A stretch of DNA of 56,322 nt from Spirochaetaceae bacterium (lineage in GTDB: Bacteria > Spirochaetota > Spirochaetia > Treponematales > Breznakiellaceae): assembly GCA_031279015.1 (NCBI GenBank), contig JAITJI010000065.1, positions 1 through 56,322 of the forward strand, written 5' to 3'. Positions 16,055 to 24,642 of this stretch are shown here, in pieces. A model generated the notes under the pieces. The model searched no databases and was not told where the DNA came from. It saw only the letters and a list, made by a program, of their open reading frames with translations. Both the position numbers and the translations under genes were made by a program. Every line of letters begins with the position of its first letter. Position 1 is the stretch's first letter.

Positions 16055-18346
16055 TCAGCGATCCAGGCCCAGGAAAGCTCCCAGAGGAACCACCGAATAG
16101 CCGGATCGGACCAGGGCATCCAGGAGTACGTTGATCCGGCTGAAGAGATAATCGTCCCTGCCGCCGGGGAGAAGGCCCAGGCGAATAGGTATCACGGAAC
16201 CGGGCCGTTTCCGGTCCATTATCCGGTCCACCATTTCCGAGGCGCTGTACCGGGGAAGGGAGAGCCGCTCCGAATCCGCCCGGCCAACCCAGTCCAGGGG
16301 ATCCACATCCCGGCCAATAGTCAGATACCCCGAGGCGGCGGCGACGGTGATTAGGTCCGGGGAGACCGTGTAAAAGGGGGTGTGCCAGAGGAGTTCCAGT
16401 TCCGATTCGGTGACCCGGAAGAATTCATCCTCATTCCGGGCGAGTCCCCGGGAGATAAAGTCCCCCTGGATCCGGTAACGGGGATCAGACAAGTCTATGG
16501 GGGCAAAAAACATGGAGGCGGTTTCGTGACCCGCCTCAACGATGTCCAAAATCGCCCCGGGATGACGGCGGATAAATTCACCATTAAGGAAAAAAGTCGC
16601 CTTGAAACCAAAACGGCGGAGGGCATCCAGCACCCATGGCAGTCCCGCGGCATCATCGTAACAGTCAAAGCAGAGGGCTACCTGCCGCGGCCCATCCCGG
16701 CGGGCATGGGTAAAAAGGCCCGCCGTTGGGGGATCCTCCGGGACAACCGGAGAGGGACTGTCAAGGTACACCACCGGCGGGATGAGGGGTATGGTACCCA
16801 CGGATGCGGTGTTACGGATCATGGGAAGGTTATCGTAGGGACCGGTGTTCTGCTTTTCCGGGTATACCCGGTATCGTCCCGAAACAAGGGAGAGCGGCCG
16901 CAGGACAGGATCCCATACCGGAGTCCAGGGACTGTTGCCGTCGGTAGCAAACCACTGACCGTTGTTTTGGGCAAAGATCCGCCCGCCCCTATCCTCAAAA
17001 CCGAATTCGGCGGCGGAGGAGATACAGACCAGTGTCCGCGTGGTGATAGAAGCGCCCTCAAGCTTCAGATGTTCGATCCGGAACCCGTCGCCGACAACCA
17101 GGGAATCGCTTCCCGTCCAGAGGCAGCTTTGGACAGGACCGCCGCTCAGGGTCAGGAGGGCCCGCCAGGACAGGTAATCGTAGAGGATCAGCCCCTCCTC
17201 TCCCCAGAAGAGGACCCTTGTCCCATCGGGCGATAGGGCGGCGCCCGCAAGGGGAGGAACCCTTAGGGGACGGAAGACCAATCCCTCCTGGGTATCGCCG
17301 GGGGTCAGACGGTAGCAGAGGACCTCTCCCTGCTCCCGGGCGGAGGCCAGAACCGTAATCACGCCCTGGGGAGACCAGAGGACGGATAAGATCAAACCGG
17401 AACGGGGAAGCATAATATAGGGAAGGGATGCGGGAATATCACCGGCGTAATCGTCAAGTCCCAGGGGATAATAGAAGACATTACGGCCCCCCTTGGCAAG
17501 CAGGATGGACCGGGAATCCGGCGCTATCCAGAAGACGTCAAAATTGTAATCAAATTCAAAGGGGATATTCCCCACCGCAGCGCCAATATCCAGAAAATCC
17601 GCATAAATAGTCCGGGCAAAGAGATCCGAACCCCGAACCCGGTAAACGGTGGAGCCCCGGAGGTAGAAAAAATCCCCTGCCTTGCCCCAGGCTACGGAAT
17701 TGATGGTCCCCTCCCCGATAAGACGGTACCGTTCATCCACGGGGGTGGCGGAGGAGCTGATGGTGTGGTAGTACAGACGGCCGGCCCGGTTATAGATAAA
17801 CACCCGGGAATCGGGACTCCAGCAGGCGGGGAAGCTCAGATCAGGCCGTTCCACCCCGGAAGCGATTTGGCTCCGGCTCCCCGTCAGGGTATCGATAAGG
17901 ACGAGATTCCCAAAACCCGCGCTGACCGGTTCCACCTGGAGCAGCCACTTGCCGTCGGCGGAAGAGGCCAATGATTCAACCCGGCCTCCCAGGGCAGGAA
18001 TCCCGTCCATAAAGGCCCGGAGCCCGGGGATGCTCCGGGGTATACCCCCCGCCAGGGGAATCCGCTGGGCGCCAAAGGCATTTCCCAACTGGAGGGTTCT
18101 GCCGTCCTCAATGAGTTCCATCTTTTCGGCAAAGGCGCTTATCTGAGTCAGGGAAAGATCGGTCAGATGGGATATAAAAAGAGCTTCCTGGTCAAGGGCG
18201 CCGTCCCCTGCCGAATAGGCGCGGAAGATCATCCGGTTGTCTTCGGAAAGGTCCAGTCCCGTAAAGGCGATCCTTGCGGAAAGCCGGAAAACCGGCATCA
18301 CCGCGAGGAACAGAATCCACAGGCGCTTTTGTCCTAAATATCCCAT
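16055..18346 (-). CDS. Exported TolB-like beta-propeller fused to a NodB-type (polysaccharide deacetylase-like) domain
   Basis: 763 residues. A signal peptide (LWILFLAVMPVFRLSA) is followed by about 480 residues of WD40/TolB-like repeats (SADGKWLLQ, WSPDSRVFIYN, WIAPDSRSILLA, LSPDGTRVLFW). The last 210 residues follow the NodB pattern (RQVALCFDCYDDAAG, FGFKATFFLNGEF, ILDIVEAGHETAS). Polysaccharide deacetylases use an Asp in TFDDGP and a HxxxH pair for zinc. Here motif 1 is FDCYDD and the HxxxH is replaced by SMFFAP, so deacetylase activity is doubtful. It may bind glycan. Start: the second of two close ATGs (18346) has AGGGAAG 6 bases upstream. No obvious partner gene. Confidence 0.75.
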   Translation of the reverse strand: MGYLGQKRLWILFLAVMPVFRLSARIAFTGLDLSEDNRMIFRAYSAGDGALDQEALFISHLTDLSLTQISAFAEKMELIEDGRTLQLGNAFGAQRIPLAGGIPRSIPGLRAFMDGIPALGGRVESLASSADGKWLLQVEPVSAGFGNLVLIDTLTGSRSQIASGVERPDLSFPACWSPDSRVFIYNRAGRLYYHTISSSATPVDERYRLIGEGTINSVAWGKAGDFFYLRGSTVYRVRGSDLFARTIYADFLDIGAAVGNIPFEFDYNFDVFWIAPDSRSILLAKGGRNVFYYPLGLDDYAGDIPASLPYIMLPRSGLILSVLWSPQGVITVLASAREQGEVLCYRLTPGDTQEGLVFRPLRVPPLAGAALSPDGTRVLFWGEEGLILYDYLSWRALLTLSGGPVQSCLWTGSDSLVVGDGFRIEHLKLEGASITTRTLVCISSAAEFGFEDRGGRIFAQNNGQWFATDGNSPWTPVWDPVLRPLSLVSGRYRVYPEKQNTGPYDNLPMIRNTASVGTIPLIPPVVYLDSPSPVVPEDPPTAGLFTHARRDGPRQVALCFDCYDDAAGLPWVLDALRRFGFKATFFLNGEFIRRHPGAILDIVEAGHETASMFFAPIDLSDPRYRIQGDFISRGLARNEDEFFRVTESELELLWHTPFYTVSPDLITVAAASGYLTIGRDVDPLDWVGRADSERLSLPRYSASEMVDRIMDRKRPGSVIPIRLGLLPGGRDDYLFSRINVLLDALVRSGYSVVPLGAFLGLDR

Positions 18347-18418
18347 CTGCATCTTCCCTCTACAGCCTGACAGGAACGCTGCGGAAACAGGTAAAAAATA
18401 ATATTTCCAAAGCTTCTC

Positions 18419-18613
18419 CTATAAAAGCTTTTCCCTTAATTCCTCTTCCATTTTACCAAGGGTATCTTCCATCTCCTGAAGCCGCCGCAGGGAATACCGC
18501 ACCTTTTTATCCCAAAGCCGATCACAGGTTTCATCAAGCACCTGTTCAAAAGATAATTCTTTAGACAAAACAAGGGACGGAACACCGTTGTCTTCTTTCT
18601 TAGTTTGCTTCAT
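18419..18613 (-). CDS. Small coiled-coil protein, possibly the frameshifted tail of the gene above it
   Basis: 64 residues from ATG 18613, rich in charged heptads (LRRLQEMEDTLGKMEEELREKLL). It overlaps the end of the small secreted protein by 14 bases in another frame, with only GCAGGAA as a weak ribosome site. Either it is translated by coupling, or the two are one secreted coiled-coil protein split by a single frameshift near 18600. A frame extending back to 18715 is open but has no start signal. Confidence 0.45.
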   Translation of the reverse strand: MKQTKKEDNGVPSLVLSKELSFEQVLDETCDRLWDKKVRYSLRRLQEMEDTLGKMEEELREKLL

Positions 18614-18776
18614 TTCCTGCACCGGACAGATCAGAAGATATACCTCCGGCATTTGAATAGCTTTCTGCAATATCCCTTTCGGTTGCAAATGCTGAAACCA
18701 TTTCAGTGTAATCAAAGGCCCGTATGAAATTTGCTACCGCAATAAACGCAATAAGAATAAAAACAAGTTTGCGCAT
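18600..18776 (-). CDS. Small secreted protein of unknown function
   Basis: 58 residues. ATG 18776 follows AAAGGGGAG (18780-18788) at good spacing. The first 20 residues form a clean signal peptide (KLVFILIAFIAVANFIRA), then a short polar tail rich in Ala, Ser, Gly and Glu, ending NEAN-stop. It has its own promoter. Too small to place in a family. See the following coiled-coil frame for a possible frameshift. Confidence 0.6.
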   Translation of the reverse strand: MRKLVFILIAFIAVANFIRAFDYTEMVSAFATERDIAESYSNAGGISSDLSGAGNEAN

Positions 18777-18808
18777 AAACTCCCCTTTGGTAGTTTTTAC
18801 ATGCTTCC

Positions 18809-18837
18809 ATCTTAATATTATGAATGAAGAAAATCAA
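18809..18837 (-). promoter_or_regulatory. Promoter of the small secreted protein
   Basis: Reverse-strand TTGATT (18832-18837), 17-bp spacer, TAAGAT (18809-18814). The -35 lies inside the last codons of the M23 peptidase gene, so the small gene can be expressed on its own. Confidence 0.5.
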
Positions 18838-20260
18838 GAGGGTTGACTGCCCGGCCATTTTTATATACCGCAAAATGCAGATGGGGTCCCGTACTGTAAC
18901 CGGTGGTGCCCACCTCCCCAATCTTTGCGCCCTGATTCACCCGGGCGCCCTGGCTTACCGAAACAACACTCAGGTGGGCGTACATGGTCTGGAATCCGTT
19001 GCTATGACTGATGATGATGTACTTCCCGTACACCGAATTTGTTCCCACTGTTGCGATGACGCCATCCATGGCAGCCTTAATCGGAGTCCCCAAGGCGGCG
19101 GCCAGATCTATGGCGGCGTGGTAGCGTCTGACTCCGCTGATCGGATCGTTCCGCCAGCCGTAGGGGGAACTCAGCCGTCCCCGGATGGGGTAGATGAAAA
19201 AATCCCCCAGGGCCAGTTTAAGATCCTCTTTCCGCATTCTGGCGCCGGGTATGAAGAGTACCGTCCCTTCGGTAATGGTGTCCTGCTGGATATCATTGGC
19301 GTCAAGGATGACCTCCAGAGGTACTCCCTGGAGCGCGGAAATTTTCGCAAGGCTATCCCCCCGCTGTACCGTATAGGGGATGCCGTCCATGTTGGGAATC
19401 CGGATCGCCTGTCCCGCAGCCAGCCGTTTGACGTTGGTTATACCATTGGAAGCGATAATAGCATCCATAGAGAGTGCGAATTTTACCGCGATTCCGGACA
19501 CCGAATCACCCTTCTGTACCGTATAGGATTTCCACTCAAAGGTCTCCATCAGATCCAGAGGAATTGCCTCTTCTCCGGCACGGGATTCCGGCGAAACGGG
19601 AAGCCCCGCATAGGAGGCCAGATTTCCATGAAAAAAAGAGTCTTCCTGGGGGCTTATGGGAACATCCATGAACCGCCGGTTCATGGTGAGGGAAAGACAG
19701 AAGACCAGTACCGTGGCGGCCAGGGGGATCATATACCTGAGCTGTTCCGCCGCCAGGAGATTCTGCGCCGCACCGGCGAATCTCTGCGCCCTGCCGCCGA
19801 ATGTCTGCGGCCCGGCGTCAGATAGCCGCGCCCCGCCGCCGGTGTCCGGGCCTGTTGTATTTTTTGCAGCGGAACCAAACATGGTATTCGCCGCCTCTTT
19901 AACAGATACTCTATTGATCCTGCCGGCAGCATCGGGGCTGTGCTCCGTGGCAGCGTAATCGGCGGTTGATACAATAACGGGGAGACCGCGGGTCCGGATA
20001 CGATGCCGGACACGGGAAACCGTTTGATTAAACAATTTGGAAAGATGCAAACCGGGAACAAAATGGTGGAATTTGAAACCCCTCCAAAGAGGATTCCCCG
20101 GAACCCGCCGTTTTCGGACAGGATGCTGTTTTATCTGATCTATTACCTTTGCTGGTTTTTTCACGGTTCCGGGATAAAAGAGCTTACCGGCCAAAAACGG
20201 GTTTCGTCGTGAAGTCCTCCGACGCGGGGAGATTCGCTGTACCGTGTTTACATCGATCAT
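18818..20260 (-). CDS. Membrane-anchored LysM / M23 peptidoglycan endopeptidase
   Basis: 480 residues. A long basic cytoplasmic segment (1-175) leads to one membrane helix (about 176-193, YMIPLAATVLVFCLSLTM). Outside are two LysM domains (SYTVQKGDSVSG from 245 and PYTVQRGDSLAK from 295) that bind peptidoglycan, and a C-terminal M23 (LytM) domain from about 350. Zinc ligands H381 and D385 (YHAAIDLA) and H462 (GPHLHF) plus H429 and H460 are present, so it should be active and cut cross-links. Unusual are the 175-residue N-tail and lack of a Shine-Dalgarno site at the ATG. It is divergent from lepB, sharing the promoter region. Confidence 0.85.
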   Translation of the reverse strand: MIDVNTVQRISPRRRTSRRNPFLAGKLFYPGTVKKPAKVIDQIKQHPVRKRRVPGNPLWRGFKFHHFVPGLHLSKLFNQTVSRVRHRIRTRGLPVIVSTADYAATEHSPDAAGRINRVSVKEAANTMFGSAAKNTTGPDTGGGARLSDAGPQTFGGRAQRFAGAAQNLLAAEQLRYMIPLAATVLVFCLSLTMNRRFMDVPISPQEDSFFHGNLASYAGLPVSPESRAGEEAIPLDLMETFEWKSYTVQKGDSVSGIAVKFALSMDAIIASNGITNVKRLAAGQAIRIPNMDGIPYTVQRGDSLAKISALQGVPLEVILDANDIQQDTITEGTVLFIPGARMRKEDLKLALGDFFIYPIRGRLSSPYGWRNDPISGVRRYHAAIDLAAALGTPIKAAMDGVIATVGTNSVYGKYIIISHSNGFQTMYAHLSVVSVSQGARVNQGAKIGEVGTTGYSTGPHLHFAVYKNGRAVNPLDFLHS

Positions 20261-20272
20261 AATACTGGTTTA

Positions 20273-20301
20273 TCGACACAATCCGCTCCAGGCATTATAC
20301 T
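20273..20301 (+). promoter_or_regulatory. lepB promoter
   Basis: TCGACA (20273-20278), 17-bp spacer, TATACT (20296-20301). Five of six at both boxes. ATG of lepB lies 10 bases after the -10, so the transcript has almost no leader. The -10 overlaps that of the divergent gene. Confidence 0.65.
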
Positions 20302-20321
20302 AAAGCAATATATGGGAACAA
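20294..20321 (-). promoter_or_regulatory. M23 peptidase promoter overlapping lepB promoter
   Basis: Reverse-strand TTGTTC (20316-20321), 16-bp spacer, TATAAT (20294-20299). It shares four bases of the -10 with the lepB promoter, so polymerase can occupy only one direction at a time. Confidence 0.55.
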
Positions 20322-20752
20322 ACATAGCATCTCCGGTATCACGGAATTTGCCGCCCGGACAGGAAGTGCGGGATCTCGGCGGAACATTGTTTCTGGTGTT
20401 TCTCGTTGCCCTGGGAATGAAATTTTTCCTTTTTGATTTTATGGTTGCCGAAGGACGCTCCATGCTGCCGGCGATTCGTCCCGGTACGATACTGCTGGTA
20501 AACCGGGTAGCCTACGGATTCAAACTGCCCTGGTCCCGGCAGTACCTGGTGCGGTGGGCGGAGCCTTCGGCAGGAGACGTGGTGGTGTTCTATACTCCCC
20601 AGGGAAACACCGCGGTAAAACGGTGCGAAAAAATTACGGAGAATCAGGAAATTATTGCGCTGGGGGATAATGATCTCGAATCCTTTGATTCCCGTTCCTA
20701 TGGTCCCATACCGGTGGATAATATTCTGGGAAGGGTGTTGGGTATCAGATGA
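20312..20752 (+). CDS. lepB: Signal peptidase I
   Basis: 146 residues, short for the family. It removes signal peptides outside the cytoplasmic membrane. One membrane helix (about 24-45) leads into the catalytic serine S50 (EGRSMLPAIRPG); the general-base lysine is K103 (AVKRCEKI), and box E is ALGDNDLESFDSRSYG. The loop between boxes D and E is almost absent, giving the minimal catalytic core. ftsI begins in its stop codon (ATGA). No Shine-Dalgarno site: the transcript appears nearly leaderless. Confidence 0.85.
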   Translation: MGTNIASPVSRNLPPGQEVRDLGGTLFLVFLVALGMKFFLFDFMVAEGRSMLPAIRPGTILLVNRVAYGFKLPWSRQYLVRWAEPSAGDVVVFYTPQGNTAVKRCEKITENQEIIALGDNDLESFDSRSYGPIPVDNILGRVLGIR

Positions 20753-22647
20753 TCGATTCCGAATCGGGCAGCTACCGAAAGAGCCTTCCGAACCGGCGGC
20801 GCTTTCTTGTTTTCATTGTTCTCTTTACAGTCGCCGCTCTGACCGTGCTGGTCCGCTACGGGATGCTCATGTTCAATCCTTCCGTTATCAATGTTTCGGA
20901 AACGGTCCGGACCCTGGCGGAGCGGGGTTCCATACTGGACCGGAACGGCCGGATACTGGCCCTCCAGACCAGGCTTGGCAATGTGAGTGTCTGGCGTCCC
21001 GAAATAACCGATATAGAGGAGACGAGCCGGGCGCTGGCCCCCATCCTGGGCATCCCCGCCGGTGAGATCCGGGACCGGATCACCAGTTCTGCGGGGGATT
21101 TTTTGTACCTCAGAAAACAGGTTGATCAGTCAACCATCCGGGAGATAGAGAAACTCCGGGCCGGCGGAAGCATCCGGGGCATCGGCATCGAGTCCGTTCC
21201 GGGCAGGATCTACCCGGAAAAACAGCTTGCCAGCCAGATCATCGGTTTTGTAGGGGATGAAAATACCGGCCTTGGGGGAATCGAATACGCCTTTAACCGG
21301 GATCTGGCCCCGGCGATCACGGAACAGGGGGAGATCCGAAACGGCAGCCAGGTGATCCTCACCATCGATGCCAATGTACAGTTTATCCTGGAGGATATCG
21401 CCAGCCGGACCCTGACGGAGAACAGAGCGGAAGGGGTGATGCTTTTGGCCATGGATCCCCGGACCGGGGATATCCTGGGGTCCGCTTCGATTCCGAATTT
21501 CGATCCCAATAATATCAGGACTTCGGATGCGGAAAGCCGGATGGATCGTCCCGCCATGATGGCCTACGAACCCGGTTCCGTTTTTAAGGTCTTCTCCATA
21601 GCCGCCCTTCTGGATTCAGGGGCCATCCAGGAAAATTCGGTCTTTGTCTGTGATGGTCACTATGAACGGATCACCGGACGGGGGGAGCGGATCACCATCA
21701 ATTGCCTTTCCGCCCACGGACGGGTCACCGCCCGGGAGATCATCATCTATTCCTGTAATGCCGGGGCTGCCTACGCCTCGGATCGTTTGGGGCCGGATGC
21801 CTTCTCCTCCTTTCTGCGGGAATTTGGATTTGGGGCCAGAACCGGTATGGGCAGTCCCGGTGAAACTACGGGTTTCCTCCGTTCCGTGGAACGCTGGTCC
21901 GAACGGTCCAAGCCGACCATTGCCATGGGTCAGGAGATCGCCGTCTCTGCAATGCAGATGATCCAGGCCGCCACAGCGATTGCTAATGACGGCGTCCTGG
22001 TTCCCCCCCGGATCGTCTCCCGGATTGTTTCCGCCGACGGCAGGACCACCCGGGACTACAACCCCGGTCCGCCCCGGCGGATCATCAAGGGCGAAACCGC
22101 CCGGACTCTGCGTTCCTACATGGTGGACGTTACCTCCGGCATTGGGACGGGCTGGCGGGCCAATGTGGAGGATCTCTCCCTGGCGGTTAAAACCGGTACC
22201 GCCCAGATCATCAACTCCCAGACAGGGGCCTATTCGGATACGGACTTTATCGCCAGTTGTATCGCCCTCCTGCCTGCGGAATCCCCGTCCCTGGTACTCT
22301 ACCTGGTCATCAGCAAACCCCAGGGGTCCTCCTATCTGGGGGGGCGCATCGCCGCTCCCCCTGTCCGGGAAGCTGCGGAGGCCCTGGTAGATTACCTGGG
22401 GATCCCCCGGGGCAGGAACCCCCAGGTGGGACATTCCGGTTCAATCAGCCTGCCTACCCGGAATCTCCCCAATTTTGACAAGCAGGTCCCAAACCTCCTG
22501 GGTTTTTCCAAGCGGCAGCTCATCCCCCTGCTCCTCCGGGACGACCTGCATATCGAGATCAACGGAGACGGCTGGGTTCGCCGTCAGAGTCCGGAGCCGG
22601 GAACAGCCCTGGAGGGAGACACGGTAATCCGGCTGGAACTGGAATAG
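20749..22647 (+). CDS. ftsI: Peptidoglycan transpeptidase, FtsI/PBP2-type with C-terminal PASTA-like domain
   Basis: 632 residues, class B penicillin-binding protein. It cross-links septal peptidoglycan. One N-terminal membrane helix (about 19-36), a PBP dimerisation domain, then the transpeptidase: S277-x-x-K280 (EPGSVFKVF), S335-C-N337 (YSCNAG) and K481-T-G (AVKTGTAQI). The last 65 residues (VPNLLGFSKRQL...SPEPGTALEGDTV) form one PASTA-like domain, common in SpoVD/Gram-positive relatives. Overlaps lepB by 4 bases. The DUF115 gene follows after 3 bases. Confidence 0.9.
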   Translation: MIDSESGSYRKSLPNRRRFLVFIVLFTVAALTVLVRYGMLMFNPSVINVSETVRTLAERGSILDRNGRILALQTRLGNVSVWRPEITDIEETSRALAPILGIPAGEIRDRITSSAGDFLYLRKQVDQSTIREIEKLRAGGSIRGIGIESVPGRIYPEKQLASQIIGFVGDENTGLGGIEYAFNRDLAPAITEQGEIRNGSQVILTIDANVQFILEDIASRTLTENRAEGVMLLAMDPRTGDILGSASIPNFDPNNIRTSDAESRMDRPAMMAYEPGSVFKVFSIAALLDSGAIQENSVFVCDGHYERITGRGERITINCLSAHGRVTAREIIIYSCNAGAAYASDRLGPDAFSSFLREFGFGARTGMGSPGETTGFLRSVERWSERSKPTIAMGQEIAVSAMQMIQAATAIANDGVLVPPRIVSRIVSADGRTTRDYNPGPPRRIIKGETARTLRSYMVDVTSGIGTGWRANVEDLSLAVKTGTAQIINSQTGAYSDTDFIASCIALLPAESPSLVLYLVISKPQGSSYLGGRIAAPPVREAAEALVDYLGIPRGRNPQVGHSGSISLPTRNLPNFDKQVPNLLGFSKRQLIPLLLRDDLHIEINGDGWVRRQSPEPGTALEGDTVIRLELE

Positions 22648-22650
22648 GCC

Positions 22651-24642
22651 ATGGCAAACAGCCCCTGGGTGGAGACCAACATCCGGCTGCTCCGGGAACA
22701 ATTTCCCGGTCTGGCGGAACGGCTCCTCAGGAAACCCCCTGATGCGTCGCCGGTTCCGGTGTCATCGGAGCCGGACGCCGGCGCCTTACCGGCTCCGGAA
22801 CCCCTGCTGGTCCGGGTAGAAACCGCGGCTTCCGGGGATCCCACCCTGGTGGTTAACGGTCTGCACATTCACTCCCCCCGGGACCCGGTGCGGGAGGGAC
22901 GGCGGGCCGCGGAAAACCCCGATGAGGGGATTTCCGGTAAGGGGCCGGAAGCCTCTACAGGAACAGTGGACGGTCCCGTCATCGTCCTTGGTTTTGGGCT
23001 GGGATACGCCGTGGAGGCCGCCGCGGAAAGATGGCCGGAACGGCCCCTGGTTGTGGTGGAACGCCGCCGGGAACTCCTGCTCCTGGCCATGGAAACCCGG
23101 GACCTGGGAAGGCTCCTTGCCGGAGGGAGGCTCATCTTTGTTCTGGGGGATGATCCCGCGGTGCAGCCGGATATCATCCTCGGCGCCCTGCGCAGGGCGG
23201 AGAAGCTCTCCGGCAGCGGTACACCGGCCCTGATCCGGAACCGGGGTCTTATGAATCTGGACAGAGAGTGGTACGCCGGGGTAGAACGGCATATCCGGAC
23301 CTGGGTTTCCGGAAGGGCGGTAAACCGGGCAACCCTGCGCCGTTTTGGTAAACGCTGGGTCAGGAATCTCTCCCGGAACATGGAGGCTATCCGGGACCTT
23401 CCGGGGGTCTCCCATCTGGCGGGGATTCTCGGTCCCGATGCCGGGACGGCGGGCATACCGGTGCTCCTCGCCGCGGCGGGACCTTCCCTGGACGATATCC
23501 TTCCCCTGCTCCCGGCTCTGCGGGAACGTTGCGTCATCGTGGCGGTGGACACCTCCCTCAGGCTGCTCCTTCGGGCAAAAACCTGCCCGGATTTTGTCGT
23601 AGCGGTGGACCCCCAGTTCCTGAACGCCCTGCACCTGGATCACTGCCCGGCTCCCGAAACCCGGCTTATCGCAGAATCAGCGGTTTACCCTTCGGTACTG
23701 CGCCACCCCTTTGCGGGGGCTTTTCTCTGCGGCTCCCTCTTTCCCCTGGGACGGTTTATTGAGGACCTGGTGGATATCAAGGGGGAACTTGGCGCCGGGG
23801 GTTCGGTGGCCACCACCGCCTGGGATTTTGCCCGGCTCCTGGGTCCGCCGGCGATCCACATCGCAGGGCTGGACCTCGCCTACCCGGAACTGAAAACCCA
23901 CTTTCGGGGAGCCCGGTTTGAGGAAAGGGCCCTGGCCGAATCGGACCGGCTCTGCCCCGGGGAAACATGGCTGGTCCGGGCGCTTCGGGACGGCCATCAG
24001 TTCCGGGCGCCCGCCGCTGATGGGGGCCAGGTACTGACAGACCGCCGGCTCTCCCTCTACGCCGCCTGGTTTGAAAACCGGTTCCGCCTTTTCCCGGAGC
24101 TCCCCAGTCGCAGCCTCTCCCGGAAAGGGCTCGCCATCCCCGGCCTCCTCCCCGGTTCAAGCGGAGAGCTTCTCGCCCTGCCCCCCCGGCGGGAAGAGAT
24201 CGACCGGCGGCTTGCGGGCCTTTTTGCCCGGATTGTGTCCGGCTTTGCCGATCCGGCGGAACAGGCCCGCCGGGCGAATCGCTACGAAGCCGCCCGCCGG
24301 ACTCTGCGGGAGGGGCTGGAATACATCAGGGGCCTGGCCGGGGAAGCCGCCGGTTTGGCGGAGAAAGCCCGACAGGCCAAGCCCGGCGGAACGATTCCGG
24401 AAGGCGATCCCCCGGACCAGGAGGGGATTCTCACCAAACTGGACAAGGTAAACCGGCAGATCGCCACAAGCACGGTAAAGGATGTGGCGGGATTCCTCTT
24501 CCCACCCCTGGAAGAACTGGAGGGGACCCTCACAAGCCCGGAATCTGACCGCCACGGCCGGCATCTGGAACTATCCGCCAAACTCTACCGGGCCCTGGCG
24601 GAAGCCGCATCCTATACCCTGGAGGCTCTGGGGGAACGCTAA
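22651..24642 (+). CDS. DUF115 / MptE-like family protein (motility-associated, possible glycosyltransferase)
   Basis: 663 residues. The Rossmann-like core includes GPVIVLGFGLGYAVEA, LLAAAGPSLDDILP and HIAGLDLAYPELKTHFRG, matching the DUF115 family. In other flagellated bacteria such proteins are linked to flagellin glycosylation (Maf type) or, in archaea, to MptE pterin kinases. Spirochaetes carry several copies. The last 150 residues are helical. Three bases after ftsI, so in the envelope operon. Its 3' end overlaps the reverse phosphoesterase stop by 4 bases. Substrate unknown. Confidence 0.8.
   Translation: MANSPWVETNIRLLREQFPGLAERLLRKPPDASPVPVSSEPDAGALPAPEPLLVRVETAASGDPTLVVNGLHIHSPRDPVREGRRAAENPDEGISGKGPEASTGTVDGPVIVLGFGLGYAVEAAAERWPERPLVVVERRRELLLLAMETRDLGRLLAGGRLIFVLGDDPAVQPDIILGALRRAEKLSGSGTPALIRNRGLMNLDREWYAGVERHIRTWVSGRAVNRATLRRFGKRWVRNLSRNMEAIRDLPGVSHLAGILGPDAGTAGIPVLLAAAGPSLDDILPLLPALRERCVIVAVDTSLRLLLRAKTCPDFVVAVDPQFLNALHLDHCPAPETRLIAESAVYPSVLRHPFAGAFLCGSLFPLGRFIEDLVDIKGELGAGGSVATTAWDFARLLGPPAIHIAGLDLAYPELKTHFRGARFEERALAESDRLCPGETWLVRALRDGHQFRAPAADGGQVLTDRRLSLYAAWFENRFRLFPELPSRSLSRKGLAIPGLLPGSSGELLALPPRREEIDRRLAGLFARIVSGFADPAEQARRANRYEAARRTLREGLEYIRGLAGEAAGLAEKARQAKPGGTIPEGDPPDQEGILTKLDKVNRQIATSTVKDVAGFLFPPLEELEGTLTSPESDRHGRHLELSAKLYRALAEAASYTLEALGER

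Noticed and set aside
24639-24642. Four-base overlap of convergent stop codons as a regulatory device
   Set aside because: Compact convergent ends are common in dense genomes and nothing further supports a function.
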